Shown here in pieces: positions 11,500 through 24,971 of a stretch of DNA of 64,000 bases (its first letter is position 1; the number at the start of each line of letters is the position of its first letter). The position numbers and the translations under genes are program-made. The notes beneath the pieces are model-generated. The model was given only the letters and a program-made list of their open reading frames with translations, had not been told where the DNA came from and did not search any database. Origin of the DNA: Micropterix aruncella (taxonomy: Eukaryota; Arthropoda; Insecta; Lepidoptera; Micropterigidae); assembly GCA_944548615.1 (NCBI GenBank), contig OX155961.1, positions 1 through 64,000 on the forward strand, given 5' to 3'.

Positions 11500-12890
11500 A
11501 TCACTTTTGCGCGCGACATATTCGGGCGTAAAATCGACGCGAGTCAACAGCCTTGAGAAAAACGATCATAACTTATAAACCACTAAACGGATTAAAAAAA
11601 GATAAAGAGAAAAATGATCGCATTGAAATTTGACATATAAAACATTATAACCTTATCTCGTAAAACAATTAAGATAATAATGAATAAATATTACAAAATT
11701 GGCAAACTGAAAAAACTCGCCTATAAAATCATTTCGATTTTTTTGTCACAAAATACGTAAAATATGCAAAAATTGTAAATACAGTTATGTTCTTTATTAA
11801 ATGCTTTACCAAAACGATATTTTTTTTTACTTATTTGCATGTAAAAATATTTATTTATTCGACCAAGAAAATTTTTATGTATTCTCGTAAAAAAAAAAAA
11901 AAATTTTTGATTTGTGACTACTTATGGTATTTTTTTATATGAAATTCTTTCAAAATAACTTTATTACTACATCACACTTCTTAGAAATCACACCAGAACT
12001 TTGAGCTTTGTCTGATATTATAGAAAAATCTAAAGTTTTGAGAGTTTGCGTCCGAACTTAATAATAAACTTTGAATGCTCATAATATAAAATTCGTTAGA
12101 TTTTTTCAATTATATTGTCTTATCATAGACTTATTATATGTCTAATAACTAATTACTATACTCCAAAGAGTCACATTTCATCGAAAAACTATGGAAAATC
12201 GCACTTTATTCTCTCATAGTAATTATCAAAACAAGTTTCTTTGCGCGATTCATATTACAAAACAAGATATAATGTTCAAAATACGCCTAATTATGTGATA
12301 ACTTAGGATGTAAATGAAGCAATACTTATTTTGTTAGTAAATTAAAGCGACATTACGTCATATTTCGCAATATATCGGGATATTTCATAAACATTACAAA
12401 ATAATAACAACCATTTTTTCGCGAGCCGTTTGTTGTCGCCGAAGTGTTTTCTTTAAAAATTCGTGAAAAACAGCAAATGGACTATCTCAAATGACTAATA
12501 CTCATTCAGAAACTACTTAAAATGCAAATTACTCACTGTTCTCCAGTAACAAACACTCAAACACTGCACACACACACTTTTTATCACCAATTTCGCAGAG
12601 CCGTATGCGGCCGTGCGATTTGCCGACGGAAACTGGGCATTTGACGTCTATGCTCACTTTTTAAATCGTTGTTCGATATTGCCACACGGAAATCTTGAAT
12701 TAAAGATATTTTGGCCATATCGTTGCGCCCTCAGAAAGCATATAGTACGACGTTTCGAATCGTAAATTGCATTTTTCGCAGCGGCGAGCGCTTGGTCCGG
12801 TAGCGGACGTTACGGAGTTTAGGCGGCCGACATAAATGTCCCGAATGGGATGTTACGTAGCGAGCGGGTTAAATATTTTACATATTAGGT
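11500..12890. repeat. Long non-coding dispersed repeat
   Basis: No coding frame. Ordered similarity to 58070-58620: GATCGCATTGAAATTT, then GTAAAACAATTA(A)GATAAT(A)ATGAATAAATAT, later TTTATATGCA/ATTTATATAC with AAAAATATTT, and a GC-rich end before GGGTTAA. About 12420-12870 is GC-rich (CGGCGAGCGC, GGCGGCCGAC). Possibly the body of a large non-autonomous DNA transposon. The right flank at about 12890 joins a repeat also seen at 13920-14060. Confidence 0.45.
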
Positions 12891-12948
12891 CTTAAGATGC
12901 CACTTTTTAGGGTTGTTTACTCATGATTTGGACTCATTGGACTCGATT

Positions 12949-13245
12949 GCGTTTCTTCGTGAACTAAAATCGGAAATTAGTCCGTGTGAACGAGACAGTG
13001 CAATACGCTAGAGCGGAATGAGAAATGAACGCTTGTCACTTGTTCGCATTTAAACTATCCACATTAGATAAAGCGTCTGAATCTAACACCGCACGAAATG
13101 TGTTCAAATTTATTCAAACGAGTATAAGTTCGACCGGTAGTTTTTATCAATGATCGTTCATTTCATTTTCCGCTCTAACGTATTGCTCTATCTCGTTCGC
13201 TTGAACTAATTTCAGTTTTAGTTCACAAAGAAACGCAATCGGGCC
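12949..13245. mobile_element. Foldback MITE, GATTGCGTTTCTTCGTGAAC family, copy 1
   Basis: About 297 bp whose two ends are imperfect inverted repeats of about 80 bp: GGACTCGATTGCGTTTCTTC ... and its mirror GAAACGCAATCGGGCC, with AACGAGACAG and TAGAGCGGAA as further shared marks. The insertion splits another repeat whose two halves (CACTTTTTAGGGTTGTTTAC and ATTGTCTAATATA) are found unsplit at 13920-13980, proving that it is an insertion. No coding capacity. Confidence 0.8.
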
Positions 13246-13439
13246 TATTGTCTAATATATCTGACTGAATTGCAGACAATGGACCTTACTCCCCCATTGA
13301 AGTTTGACGTAGATTTTGTTTGTCTTGCCTAGTTGGTAACTTAAATATATTTCCCTTCCAATGCAATTGAAGGCTTGAGTGTAGAACAAAACCGCATCTG
13401 AGAATTATAGGCCACAGAGGACCCAAAAGGGACTGCACC

Positions 13440-14230
13440 TAAAGCACAGTATATCAAGAGAGAAGTAGACGCACTCTTGAGCGACAGGGTATTGCGGGGA
13501 TAGGGTGCGAGGGAAGTGAGCAGAGGGGTACGTCTCGATGAACGTCTTTGGTTAGCATTTTGTGCGTGCGATGGTCGGCGAATTTCTCAAACATTTGAAT
13601 ATCTGCGTTGGAGGATTAGTAGACTCGTGACTGTAGCTCGCTTTGTTTTATATTTTGTTCTAAGAGACGCTACTGTCTGGCATACTGTGCTTAAAGTAAA
13701 GACCACTCCCAATAAACTATTATTTATTAATAACATAATACCTCAAAGATGGTGTGGCTTTTTATGTTTCAGAAAGGTGTGCCTTTTAAATATTTTTTTT
13801 AAATGGGAAGCTTATTTATTTTTCATTGACGGTGCAGAAGTTTTGATTTACCTGCGAAATTCGTATCGGGGTCTTCTGTCAATTGCCAATTTTATGACCT
13901 TAAAGATTTTACGTATTACTAGATATGAGGATGCCACTTTTAGGGTTGTTTACTCAGGATTTAGACATATTGTCTAATATAATTATCTGATAGTGTGAAA
14001 TGCAGACAAAGTAACTTACTCCCTGTAGAATGTTTTTTGTCTTGCCTAGTTAGTAACTTAACCCTAAAAAGATAATCGTAATGTGAAGTACATAAAAGAT
14101 AATCATGCGTAAAATTGACGCATGATTATCATTAAATTAATTTTAAGTGTAAATCTAAATATACATAACTTGTGCTTTTATCACAAATGAAAGCACTAAG
14201 TCAACAGCTAAGGGCTTAATAGGCTGTAAA
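13440..14230. repeat. Composite repeat stretch
   Basis: 13444-13530 is an end fragment of the CACAGTATAC MITE family (GAGCGACAGGGTATTGCGGG; also at 15604-15690, and full copies at 44862 and 59678). 13770-14060 repeats 6420-6560 and 12890-13340. A perfect 13-bp hairpin (GATAATCATGCGT / ACGCATGATTATC) lies at about 14098-14130. The 153-codon frame at 13516 runs through these repeats and is not credible as a gene. Confidence 0.5.
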
Positions 14231-14244
14231 ATAAAATTGCAGTG

Positions 14245-14365
14245 TACAAATGCTTCTTGAAGCATTAGGACCTATGGATTACAGCTGTGGGGCACAGCAG
14301 CTGATTCCAATGTAGAGATCCTTCAGCGGTTCCAAAATAAGATGCTGAGAATTGATCCACCAAGG
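14245..14365 (+). pseudogene. Jockey-type non-LTR RT fragment
   Basis: One frame reads YGLQLWGTAADSNVEILQRF followed by QNKMLRI, matching the 'Y(G)xxLWG.A..SN...LQRFQ.K.LR' block just after the RT domain of jockey-clade elements. Only about 40 residues remain. Confidence 0.75.
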
Positions 14366-14488
14366 TACGTTACAAGCGTTATTCCAAGATAGTTTTCTTG
14401 CTGAACTGCTTTTATTAAATATTATTCATAATAAGTTAATCGTAAAAACACATTTTAAAAAACAAGCTTTTATTAAAATGCTGTCCCG

Positions 14489-14870
14489 AGCCAACCCTGG
14501 GTGCAGCAGCCATGTCATAGTGGAACTTAGAACGGGGTGTCGTAATTGAATGCTATACAGTATTTCGTGTTTGTGCTGTTGACCGTTAAGGAGTCTCCTC
14601 GTTAGAAGCCAACCCTGGGTGCAGCAGCGCTGTGGCGATGACACTAAGAACGGGCTATCACAATTGAATGCGTATACAAAATTACGTTTCTGTGCTGTTG
14701 ACCGTTGAGGAGCCCCTCTTTGGGAGCCAACCCTGGGTGCAGCAGCCATTTCACGGTGAAATTTAGAACGGGCTATCATAATTGAATGCGTATTCAAAAT
14801 TATGTGTCTGTGCTGTTGACCGTGGAAGAGTAGCCTCGTCGGAAGCCGGTTCTGGGTGTAGAATCCGGTC
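14489..14870. repeat. 118-bp tandem repeat, three copies plus a partial fourth
   Basis: Units start with AGCCAACCCTGGGTGCAGCAG at 14489, 14607 and 14725, with a partial fourth (AGCCGGTTCTGGGTGTAG) at 14844; the spacings are 118, 118 and 119. Each unit also has AGAACGGG, TAATTGAATGC and TGTGCTGTTGACCGT. The minus frame over the array is open for 151 codons, but 118 is not a multiple of three, so the reading frame changes between units. Coding is unlikely. Confidence 0.9.
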
Positions 14871-16195
14871 ATGCTTACCATAAAAATGCATTGTCATTGA
14901 AACTGAACCACCGTGTAAAATTTCAACTTCATAGGATAAGAGGAAGTGCTTCTAATTCAGCTGGCAAGATTTGATCTAAACAAAGATACATACATACTAA
15001 CATACATTACAAGGTAAATAAAAACTTGTAAAAATATTGGGCGAAATAGCCAGGAAAAGAGCCCCGGCTTGCAGGAACACAGTGACTTGCGCAGAGCACC
15101 ACATTGTTTCTCAGAGAAGCTGCTGTTAGGGTTATTAATCTCCAAAATTCTTGAAGTAAACGGCACATATAAAATGAAATATATGAAACGTTAACATTTC
15201 ATAAATATTTATGGACGTTAGTCATACTGTTTTGATCTCCTAATATCTATTATCTACTTTTCTTCTTGATTCATGTACATTACCTTGAACTTTATAAATT
15301 AAAAAATAAACAGAGGTTATCATTATAATTAGTACAATGGATGAGCAGCTTAAGCTGATGTGCCCTTGTCTAATTATACATATGAATAACATCAATCCCA
15401 GGATTTAATAAACTTGTCCAGTCGGTTTTTGAACTGATTCACATTAAACTCACTGACTCACTGATTTAATCTCTTCCTGCTGTAAGCTATTACAATCGTC
15501 TACAACGTAATTCGACATACAATGCTTCTGAGAATTTGTTTAAAATGCTATTTTGGCTAGTTTCAGAGTGTCCACGAAGATTGGTATTGGCACTACGGTC
15601 ACAGCACAGTATACTGAGAGAACATTAGACGCACTCTTGAGCGACAGGGTATTGCGGGATTAGGGTGCGAGGGAAGTGAGCAGAGGAGTATGTCTTGGAG
15701 TGTATATTATCACTTGCATCTGTCTTTTCACGATTTTGCTTGTTCTGTAGTGTAAACAGTGTCAACATTGAGAGTATCTCCTTGCATTGCATATGCCTTA
15801 TCATTAGAGGTACGGAATTTTCGTTTTTGCGAAATAGATGTGAATTTATGCAAAAAATTTTGAAATTTGAAAAATGCAAAAATTAGCACCTGAAAAAAGT
15901 TTGACTAAAATTTCTCTGCAGATGAGATTAAATACAACAAATGAAGCCTACTTTCATATTGGTTAGTTATTTTGCCCATCTGTGGCTGCAAGTCACCACC
16001 TTAAAACAAAATATATTACTCAAAAACTTCTCAAAAAAATCTTTTTTCAGAGAACTTTCTTAAAATGAAGATTCCAATGTTAATACAATAATTAATTAAA
16101 ATAGACCCTTTTTCGAAATAAATCCAATTATCCAAATTTTCGATTATCCCAATAGGGTCCAGTCCCAATTGATTCGGATAATTGGAGTTCTACTG
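14871..16195. other. Gene-free repeat stretch
   Basis: No supported gene. 15604-15690 is an end of the CACAGTATAC MITE. 16100-16195 carries a TTATCC-rich end (GGATAATTGGAGTTCTACTG) like the terminal repeats of pogo/Tigger-type elements. Otherwise AT-rich. Confidence 0.4.
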
Positions 16196-16259
16196 TAGTT
16201 CACTTTCTGTAACGACAGTCGTGTTTTTTTTGTTCTTTTTAATCTATTTACTTGTTTAC

Positions 16260-17165
16260 TGTGTTGAATATGTCAAATTTTATGTTAACTAAGCGGCATT
16301 TGCTGGAGGTTTTAGTTTTCTTCTTTAATTGGAAGAAAAGTGCAGCTGAAGCGCATCAGATGCTTGTGAAATCTTATGGTGACACTGCTCCAACTGATAA
16401 ATAATGTAGGGAATGGTTTTGACATTTCGAGACAAGGGAATTTCAGCGATGAAAACAAGCCTCGCTCTGCACTGCCAGATAAATTCGACGACAAAGACTT
16501 GGAGGCATTCCTCGATAAAGATCCGAGTCAAACGCAAGAGGAGCTTGCAGAATCACTCTGAGAGACTCAACAAGCAGTTTTCGTATGATTGAAATCTATG
16601 GGAATGATTCAAAAGCAAGGAAATTGGGTGCCATATGAGCTGAAACCGAGAAAGGCGGGTTTTCAGTTGCGAGCTGATTCAAAGGCAAGAATGAAAGGGT
16701 TTTTTTACATCGGATTGTGACTGGGGATGAGAAATAGATATTCTACGAAAACCCCAAGAAGAAAAAATACTACGCTATGACCGGTCAATAATTGCCATCG
16801 ACCTCAACAACACCAAAGCCAAATATTCATGGTTCGAAGGTTATGCTCTGTATCTGGTGGGACCAAAAGAGTGTTCTATACTATGAGCTGCTAAAACCTG
16901 ACGATTCCATTACGGGCGATCAGTATAGGCTACACTTAATTCGTTTAAGCTGTGCATTGCGAGACAAGCTATTCTTCTGCATGATAACTCTCACCTCATG
17001 TCGCAAAACTCATAAAAAAATATTTGTAAACGCTGAAGTGGGATGTTTTACTGCACCCAGAGGCGGGAAAAAGTAGTAGCTAGCGAGGGACAATACTTTG
17101 ATTAATCTGTTCATTTATTTTGTTCTAAAATAAAATTTTAACCACAAAAAAAACAGACTAATTTC
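16260..17165 (+). pseudogene. mariner transposase pseudogene (Mos-like)
   Basis: Nearly full-length mariner transposase in broken frames. Start MSNFMLTKRHL at 16271, then FFFNWKKSAAEAHQMLVKSY and CREWF (paired HTH), DKDLEAFLDKDPSQTQEELA, GMIQKQGNWVPYELKP, HRIVTGDE (first catalytic Asp region), KPNIHGSKVMLCIWWDQK (second Asp in WWD), and a damaged LLHDN...PH block. It ends VASEGQYFD then a stop, the usual mariner C-terminus. A deletion removes the segment between the third catalytic region and the C-terminus. Several in-frame stops are present. A 62-bp inverted pair at about 16197-16258 and 17697-17758 brackets the area but extends into another mariner copy, so it may not be this element's own terminal repeat. 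Confidence 0.85.
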
Positions 17166-17561
17166 TACTCCCAATATATTTTTAATTTAAAATGAACTGG
17201 TCATTAAGGTTCCGTCACTGGAACAGTGATAATAAAATAGCATTGTCATGTTGATATTATTGTGTTTTATTTTATGAATATGTATGCAATCAGACACACT
17301 TGTCTCATTTCCTAAGAGATCTTGGTTTCTAAGCATGTTATGTCATTCAGCGACATACATTTTTCTGCCTTTTAACATAGCACAGATATTGGCCATCGAA
17401 TTTTACTATGAAAAACAAACTTCAAGGTGTGAAGATCCAAAAACAGCATTCATATTGGTCTCCCATTGATAAAAGGAGACTTTGATAGGGGTGAAAGTGG
17501 ACGGCGAAAATGTTACACAGGGTAAGGAGGATGGGGGGGGGGGGGGGGAGAATAAAAATTA
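17166..17561. other. AT-rich stretch with poly-G run
   Basis: No gene. A G run of about 16 bases lies at 17533-17548, immediately left of the perfect hairpin. Confidence 0.3.
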
Positions 17562-17653
17562 GAATTATGATGTTGGTATCCAAGTGGAAGAAATACGTTG
17601 AAGTTCCCCGACTTCAACGTATTTCTTCCACTTGGATACCAACATCATAATTC
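17562..17653. repeat. Perfect 43-bp-arm hairpin
   Basis: Left arm 17562-17604 (GAATTATGATGTTGGTATCC ... TTGAAGT) and right arm 17611-17653 are exact reverse complements, separated by a 6-base loop TCCCCG. Either strand of a transcript would fold into a 43-bp perfect stem, a size and shape resembling a small-RNA precursor or a recent short foldback insertion. No other copy was noticed in the window. Confidence 0.95.
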
Positions 17654-17689
17654 CACTTTTAAAAAATAGGTGTTGACAGCAGATTCCGC

Positions 17690-18340
17690 CTCATTTGTTA
17701 ACAAGTAAATATATTAAAAAGAATAAAAAACACAACTGCCGTTACAGAAAGTGAACTATTGTATTTGTAATTTTTTTTATTGCAGTTTTTTTTATAAAAT
17801 ATTTGTGGTTTTTGTATTTATACATATAGATAAATGTATATTTTTAGAATGTACCCAATCAGACCTTTCATTTGACACTACACGATATATTAATGTTAAT
17901 CTATTGGCATTTGGACTTATGGATATTTAGACAACTACTTACTTGATATTTGGACAGTTAAGGTACCCTATGACACTTGGGATGACATGACTAGCAATAC
18001 CACACACTTCTCAATCGGTTTAAGCGTTTAGAAGTTATGGTGAAATAAAGAAATGAAAAACATACATAGATGAATCCTGAACACATTACACTCCTTTTTT
18101 GTTAGGCAATCTTGTAAACATCTTTTAGTACAGCCGAGTGTTTCTTTAGATTTGGGAAGAGATGAAAGTCCAAAGGAGACAAATAAGTTGAATATGGAGA
18201 ATGCAGCAGCGATTCGAAGCCACATTTGAGAATTTCAGCCTTGTTTGTGCCAATGTGTGAGCACGAGCATTATCCTGAAGAAACTTCACTGTTTTTGAGA
18301 TAATACTTGGTGTTTCTACTTTGTATTTCCTTCTTCAAAT
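17690..18340 (-). pseudogene. mariner relic, C-terminal part and 3' end
   Basis: On the minus strand the text KFLQDNARAHTLAQTRLKF (the HDNARPH block of mariners) is followed, after a frameshift, by an HSPYSTYLSPLDFHLFPNLK stretch (family PYSPDLAPSDYHLF). The following roughly 415 bp (17698-18115) recurs at 46378-46793. It is therefore the tail of a mariner family that exists in at least two copies here. Frames are broken. Confidence 0.75.
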
Positions 18341-20120
<1,780 letters not shown>

Positions 20121-21420
20121 AGGAAGGACGATACACCGACGTTTCGCAGTGCCTTAAGGGGTCGGTAAAAGGGTATAGCTCTATATACAAAACGCCAATA
20201 CAAATTACTCTTTAATGAAAAATTGCAGGGTCACAAAACAGAGCATAACATTAGTTCACGGCATCATACAGGGTGCTGATTGAGTAGATTTTTGAAAAAA
20301 AAAACAAGTAATCATAAACATAAAGATGTTAAAGTCAGCATTGAAAACATCCGAGAACAGCCAGTCTCGTCCGACGAACTCGAATCTGAATTAGTTTTCA
20401 ATGATTGGTGCAAAAATTGGGGGTATTTTGCTAAGTGAAAATTTTTGATTTTCCCACATTTTCTTGGTTTTCCGGTAATTACATTGGAAAAATACATCTT
20501 TCTTGCGGTGGTTTGGGACCTTTCCATTTTTTTATTTTATTTTAACTGCAGTCTAATATTGAACCCTGCCCCAATCAGCACTTGTACGATACTACGATCT
20601 TACGCTATGCTAAGTTTCATGACCCTGCTTTTTATTATCCGAGAGTAACTTATATTGGCATTTTGTATGAAGAAGTACCCTTTTAGCGGACTCTTAACAT
20701 CGGTATTATTCAAGGCAGTAGATAAAAGTAATATTTTTATTATTGTAATTTTGGACGAGACTATCCCAGATCCGCGTCGTATGGCAATAATAGCGCAGTG
20801 AGAATCGTTTATTTTTCTAAGTACGATCAGGTAACCGCTAGAGGCTAGATAAACTATAAGCTTAGCATTTTTTTGTGTCACTATATTGTTAACTTGCAAA
20901 CCTTAAGCTCTCTAAAATGGAAAGGAAAAGCGCCACAAGAATTCTGCGGGCCCAGTGCTGGCCGTGCTAAATAAACTACGTACTAATTATTAATTGTGCA
21001 ATTTTTTCTGTTTTTATAGTGAGTAATTTTAGTTGTTTTTTTTTTATTTATTATTGCCTCATAAGTGATCTCCCGAACACTTCTTTTAGTTCAATGTAAT
21101 TTTAATGTCGTGAATCTGATTGCGTATAAAGAATTTCTATGTACATAATAATGATATAGTGATAGTGTAAATTAAATTAATAAATATAGATAAAAGTTGA
21201 TGTGCGTGTTTTAAGAGTGGTACCCTTGGATTTATCTTGAAAGAAACTCAGTTGAGGAAAAATATCTGAACGTGTAATAAGTTCACCAGTTTAAATGGCT
21301 CAATGGTTGGAATTTTGGCAATGCCCATCTTTACTGTATCTTTTTCTCCCACTAGAGAGCACAGTGCGTACGAGTACTCTCAGTCGCAGGACTTACAATC
21401 ACAGCCAAAAGGTCGACATT
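20121..21420. other. 3' flank of the kinase gene
   Basis: Presumed 3' UTR and downstream DNA. AT-rich, with AATAAA-like signals near 21180 (AATTAATAAATATAG). No other gene recognised; the open frames here are short and anonymous. Confidence 0.35.
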
Positions 21421-21423
21421 ATA

Positions 21424-21877
21424 AATAAATACTAACGGAGCTGCCATGGAATTCGCTGACCAGAGTCTAGCCCATCATAATACTATTAGGGAGGGGGGGG
21501 GGGCGGGGAGGCTGAGCGGTGGATTCCGGACTAACGACTGGCTGTGGTAAGTTAGAACAGCTGTCTTGCCACTTGTGAGCGTCCACCTTACCACTCATTC
21601 ATCCTTCTTTGAAGCCATAGAATTTGAGATGCGAAATTTGCAGTTTAAGATATTTTTTCTAGGAAGGAGTAGATTTTTTTCCAGGAGAGACCGAGATCTT
21701 TATATAGAGGTAAAACAGATTTGGCCAGCAGGCAGGCCACGAGCGCTAACTTCCACCATGTGAAGGTGAACAGTGAAGCTGTTCCGGGTGACGGTGTTTG
21801 CGAGATCATGGTATTTATTCAATTTGTACTTTTGTTTTTTTAGGATATTTGATTCCCATGGAGCACTTACCACACGC
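21424..21877 (-). mobile_element. REL non-LTR retrotransposon, truncated copy
   Basis: Minus-strand copy with the 3' UTR marks (CCATGGCAGCTCCGTTAGTA) and decayed endonuclease-end text, truncated near the GTGCTCCATGGGAATC point. It includes a G-run expansion at 21490-21499. The frames are broken. Confidence 0.8.
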
Positions 21878-22715
21878 AGTGCGTCGCTAATTTCACACAT
21901 CTTTGGGCCATCGCCGCTGCTCCCTCTAGCCGATAGCCGCTAGTGCAACCTACAAAAAGTTTTACACACACATCCTAATTGATTAGTGTTGATGTTGTCA
22001 AGTCGACAAGTCGTGGTTAAGAGGGGCTGATCGTTGCCCATCCTTATATATTTCCTTTGTCATTGTCGAACGTACCCCCATTAGTTCGTCAGTCTGATTA
22101 ATAGCTTACATTGTTAGTGAGTCTAATATAGAAAAGTGCGCCGCTTGGTGGCGCACACCGCCGTTGAATTTAGCCGCACCGCCGCCACCAGATTTTGTAT
22201 CGGCGTAAAATCGGCGGCCAAATTTTATTGTTTATTTTGATAAAACCGCATGCTGCCCGGTTCATACTTGTTCCGTCCGTCAAGTTAAGATCTGAATGTG
22301 ATTAACAGCGACACAGTTCTCTTGCACGTACTAATTAACCCACTACAAGGATGTCACTGATTAAAAACTCACCTGTATAGGAGCTACTGATAAAATATGG
22401 ACTTGCAGAGAAGCAAACGGTTATGGTAAGTGACTGGATCTAATGTTAAAAAAGCTTTTTTTTTAATCAAACATGGACTTACTACTGATCCTGACAAAGA
22501 CGCGGATAAGGAACAGAGATGGATATTGGCCAGTATTGAAGAAATAATATTAGTAAGTCCTGTTAATAAAGAAATTGAAGGAAATGGTAATTAAGTGAAT
22601 ATATATCACTTCAATAAAATTACATTAAACGTAACTTAAATAAAAACCGCTACCCCGACTCGGTGGCACATCGTTCTCATAATGCTGGGAAGCATCTATA
22701 ACCAATGTAACAGAT
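21878..22715. other. Gene-free stretch
   Basis: No supported gene. The 22440-22600 region reads for about 40 codons without stops (KHGLTTDPDKDADKEQRWIL), but no domain is recognisable. A GC-rich patch is at 22135-22220. Confidence 0.3.
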
Positions 22716-22718
22716 ACA

Positions 22719-24060
22719 CTGGCCGTCTGAAAAGTTTCCGGCCTCAATGATATAAGGTAATCGTAGAATAACATTTCTTTCACCATCCGATAGATGGCCT
22801 TGACATTATGTAGGCCATAAAAATTTCAAGTCAGAATCTGGTCATCACTTTGTCTATGGCGCTCTTCCAAAGTTGTCAGGTGCCGTTTGTCGACATTGAA
22901 GAAAATTGAGTATCGCGCAGTGATAAAGTTTCTTCAATTGAAAGGGAAAAAAAACTCGAGAAATAAAAGATGAGTTAAATTGAAGCCTTCCATACAGTGA
23001 AGCCTTCCCTTTATTTACAATGGTCAAACATTGGGTGGCCCAGTACAAACGAGGTCGTACGAGCATTTTAAATGAGGAACGTACCGGGCGTCTGAAATCC
23101 GCTAAAAAATGGTCAATTTAGTGCATCAAACTGTGAGGGTAGATCGTCGATTGACTGTTAAGAATATTGCTGAGGTTTGTGACACATTATCTGAACGAGT
23201 GTACAAGATTTTACTTAATCCTACTACTATTATAAACGCGAAAGTTTGTAAGAATGTATGTATGGATGTTTGTTACTCTTTCACGCAAAAACTACTGAAT
23301 GGATTTTGATGAAACTTCACAATAATATAGCTTACACATCAGAATAACACATAGGCTATAATTTATAAAGATATATAGTTTTCTATCATCATTGTCACAA
23401 TTTCCCATCACCACGTCGGCGAAACCGCAGGGCGCAGCTAGTGATTTATAAATTAAGTTCGACCAAAAGCAAATACGGAGGGACATGTCGCGCGCCTGTA
23501 TCAAAAAAATCCAGATTTTTTTTTGAGGCGAGGGATAACCGTCGATGAAACCTGGGCACACCACCATACTCCTGAGACCAAACAACAGTCAATGCAGTGG
23601 ATTGCGGTGGGGGAACCAACTCCGAATAAGGTAAAGATCGATCTCTTTGCAGGAAAAGTAATGGCGACAGTTTTTTGGGATAGTCGTGGAATAATTCTTA
23701 TCGATTACCTTGTAAAGGGTGAAACAATTAAAGGGCAGTACTACGCTGCATTGCTGGATAAATTGGAGACCACAATTAAGAAAAAACCTCCGCATTTGGT
23801 CAAGAAAAAAATCCTGTTTCGCCACGATAACGCTCGGGTCCACACACGTGCATAGTCGCAATGTCAAAATTGAACGAATTGAAGTTTGAATTTCTTCCGC
23901 ACCCACCCTATTCGCCAGATTCAGCTTCCAGCGACTTTATCCTGTTTCCTAATTTGGAAAAATATCTCGGGGAGAGAAGGGGGGAATATAAGTCAAACGC
24001 TGAGGTGGAAAACGCTGTAGACCAGTATTTTCAGCTACGGCACCCGGGCAGTTTAATGCA
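22719..24060 (+). pseudogene. mariner (SETMAR-like) transposase pseudogene, interrupted
   Basis: Starts near CGTCTGAAAAGTTTCCGGCC, a typical mariner end, with transposase text from about 22900. The paired-HTH text (HQTVRVDRRLTVKNIAEVCD, then SERVYKILL) is cut at 23219-23441 by a Helitron-like insertion. The catalytic part follows: ITVDETWAHHHTPETKQQSM (first Asp), KVMATVFWDSRGI (second Asp), KILFRHDNARVHTRA (third), then a frameshift and FLPHPPYSPDSASSDFILFP. Motif spacing fits the DD34D catalytic triad. Stops and frameshifts make it inactive. The run after 24000 degrades into low complexity. Confidence 0.85.
23219..23441 (+). mobile_element. Short non-autonomous Helitron-like element
   Basis: Begins TCCTACTACTATTATAAACG and ends GGGCGCAGCTAG. 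It is preceded by A and followed by T with no target duplication, matching the Helitron rule (5' TC, 3' CTRR, inserted between A and T). Its interior (CGAAAGTTTGTAAGAATG, TTTCACGCAAAAACTACTGA) recurs on the other strand at 32230-32420 and 32520-32695. It interrupts a mariner transposase frame. Confidence 0.75.
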
Positions 24061-24970
24061 TCCACTTGAGCGGCGCCGGGGCGGTTTAATGTGTCCACTC
24101 GAGCGGTGCCGCTATGGCACCAGAGTGGTTTGGAACTCGATATGTTTTTTTTTTTTGGTAGCAGTCTTTATTCATAAAAAAGATACAAATTACATGTTAC
24201 AGTTCCCCACTAAGGCTAGTGCATTTTCAGTGGGTAACTAACAATAATGCGTTCATATCTGACTTATATTATCTATTACCTATTATACTTATATTAACTA
24301 TTATAACTTTTTACGTTAAGTAAATGACTTCCTAACCTGACCTAAACTAACCTATATTTCCTATAATAACTAGCTGAATATGCACTTATAAATAATTACA
24401 GTAAATAAATGATTTTCCACTAATATACCTACTTCCTATCCTAACCTAACATAGCCTAACCTATACTAATTATCTTGGTATACACTAAATATGTGTACTT
24501 ACTTTGTTTACAATTACAATAATAAATGATTTACACTAGATATCTATACTTATGCCCTAACATAACCTAACTTATCTTAACTAGCTTGGTTTACCCTAAT
24601 TATTCTACATAGTGATGTTAATGCTAATTTAGCCTAATAGAATTTTTACTTGTTATAGTTATTATGCTAATGCTTTTACATATTTTTGCTAATTTATACT
24701 AATAGAGTTTTTAATTTCTCCGTTATAGTATTTATATTATATAATATTTATATTATTTTAATTAGCTCAATTAGCTCGCCTTTAATATTCATATTATTTT
24801 AATTAGATTTTGTTGGTAGGATTGTTTGAGTGTAAAATTATTTTAAAGTACCTATAAAACGCTTCTTAATATAGCCGAAATCGTCTCGTTGTTGCGAAAA
24901 AGGCTTTGAGTGCAAAGGATTAACAAGGAACAGTGGTTAAATGTTTTACATACTTTGTTATTTTTAATGA
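24061..24970. other. AT-rich stretch with degenerate CCTAAC runs
   Basis: Low-complexity DNA with scattered CCTAACCTAAC, CCTAACATAACC and similar phrases at 24330-24570, which look like decayed TTAGG-type repeats. Nothing coding. Confidence 0.4.
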
Positions 24971-24971
24971 A

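Noticed and set aside
13516..13977. 153-codon plus frame
   Set aside because: Runs through at least two dispersed repeats shared with 6420 and 12890; no domain recognised.
14426..14881. 151-codon minus frame over the 118-bp array
   Set aside because: 118 is not divisible by three, so the units are read in different frames; openness is incidental.
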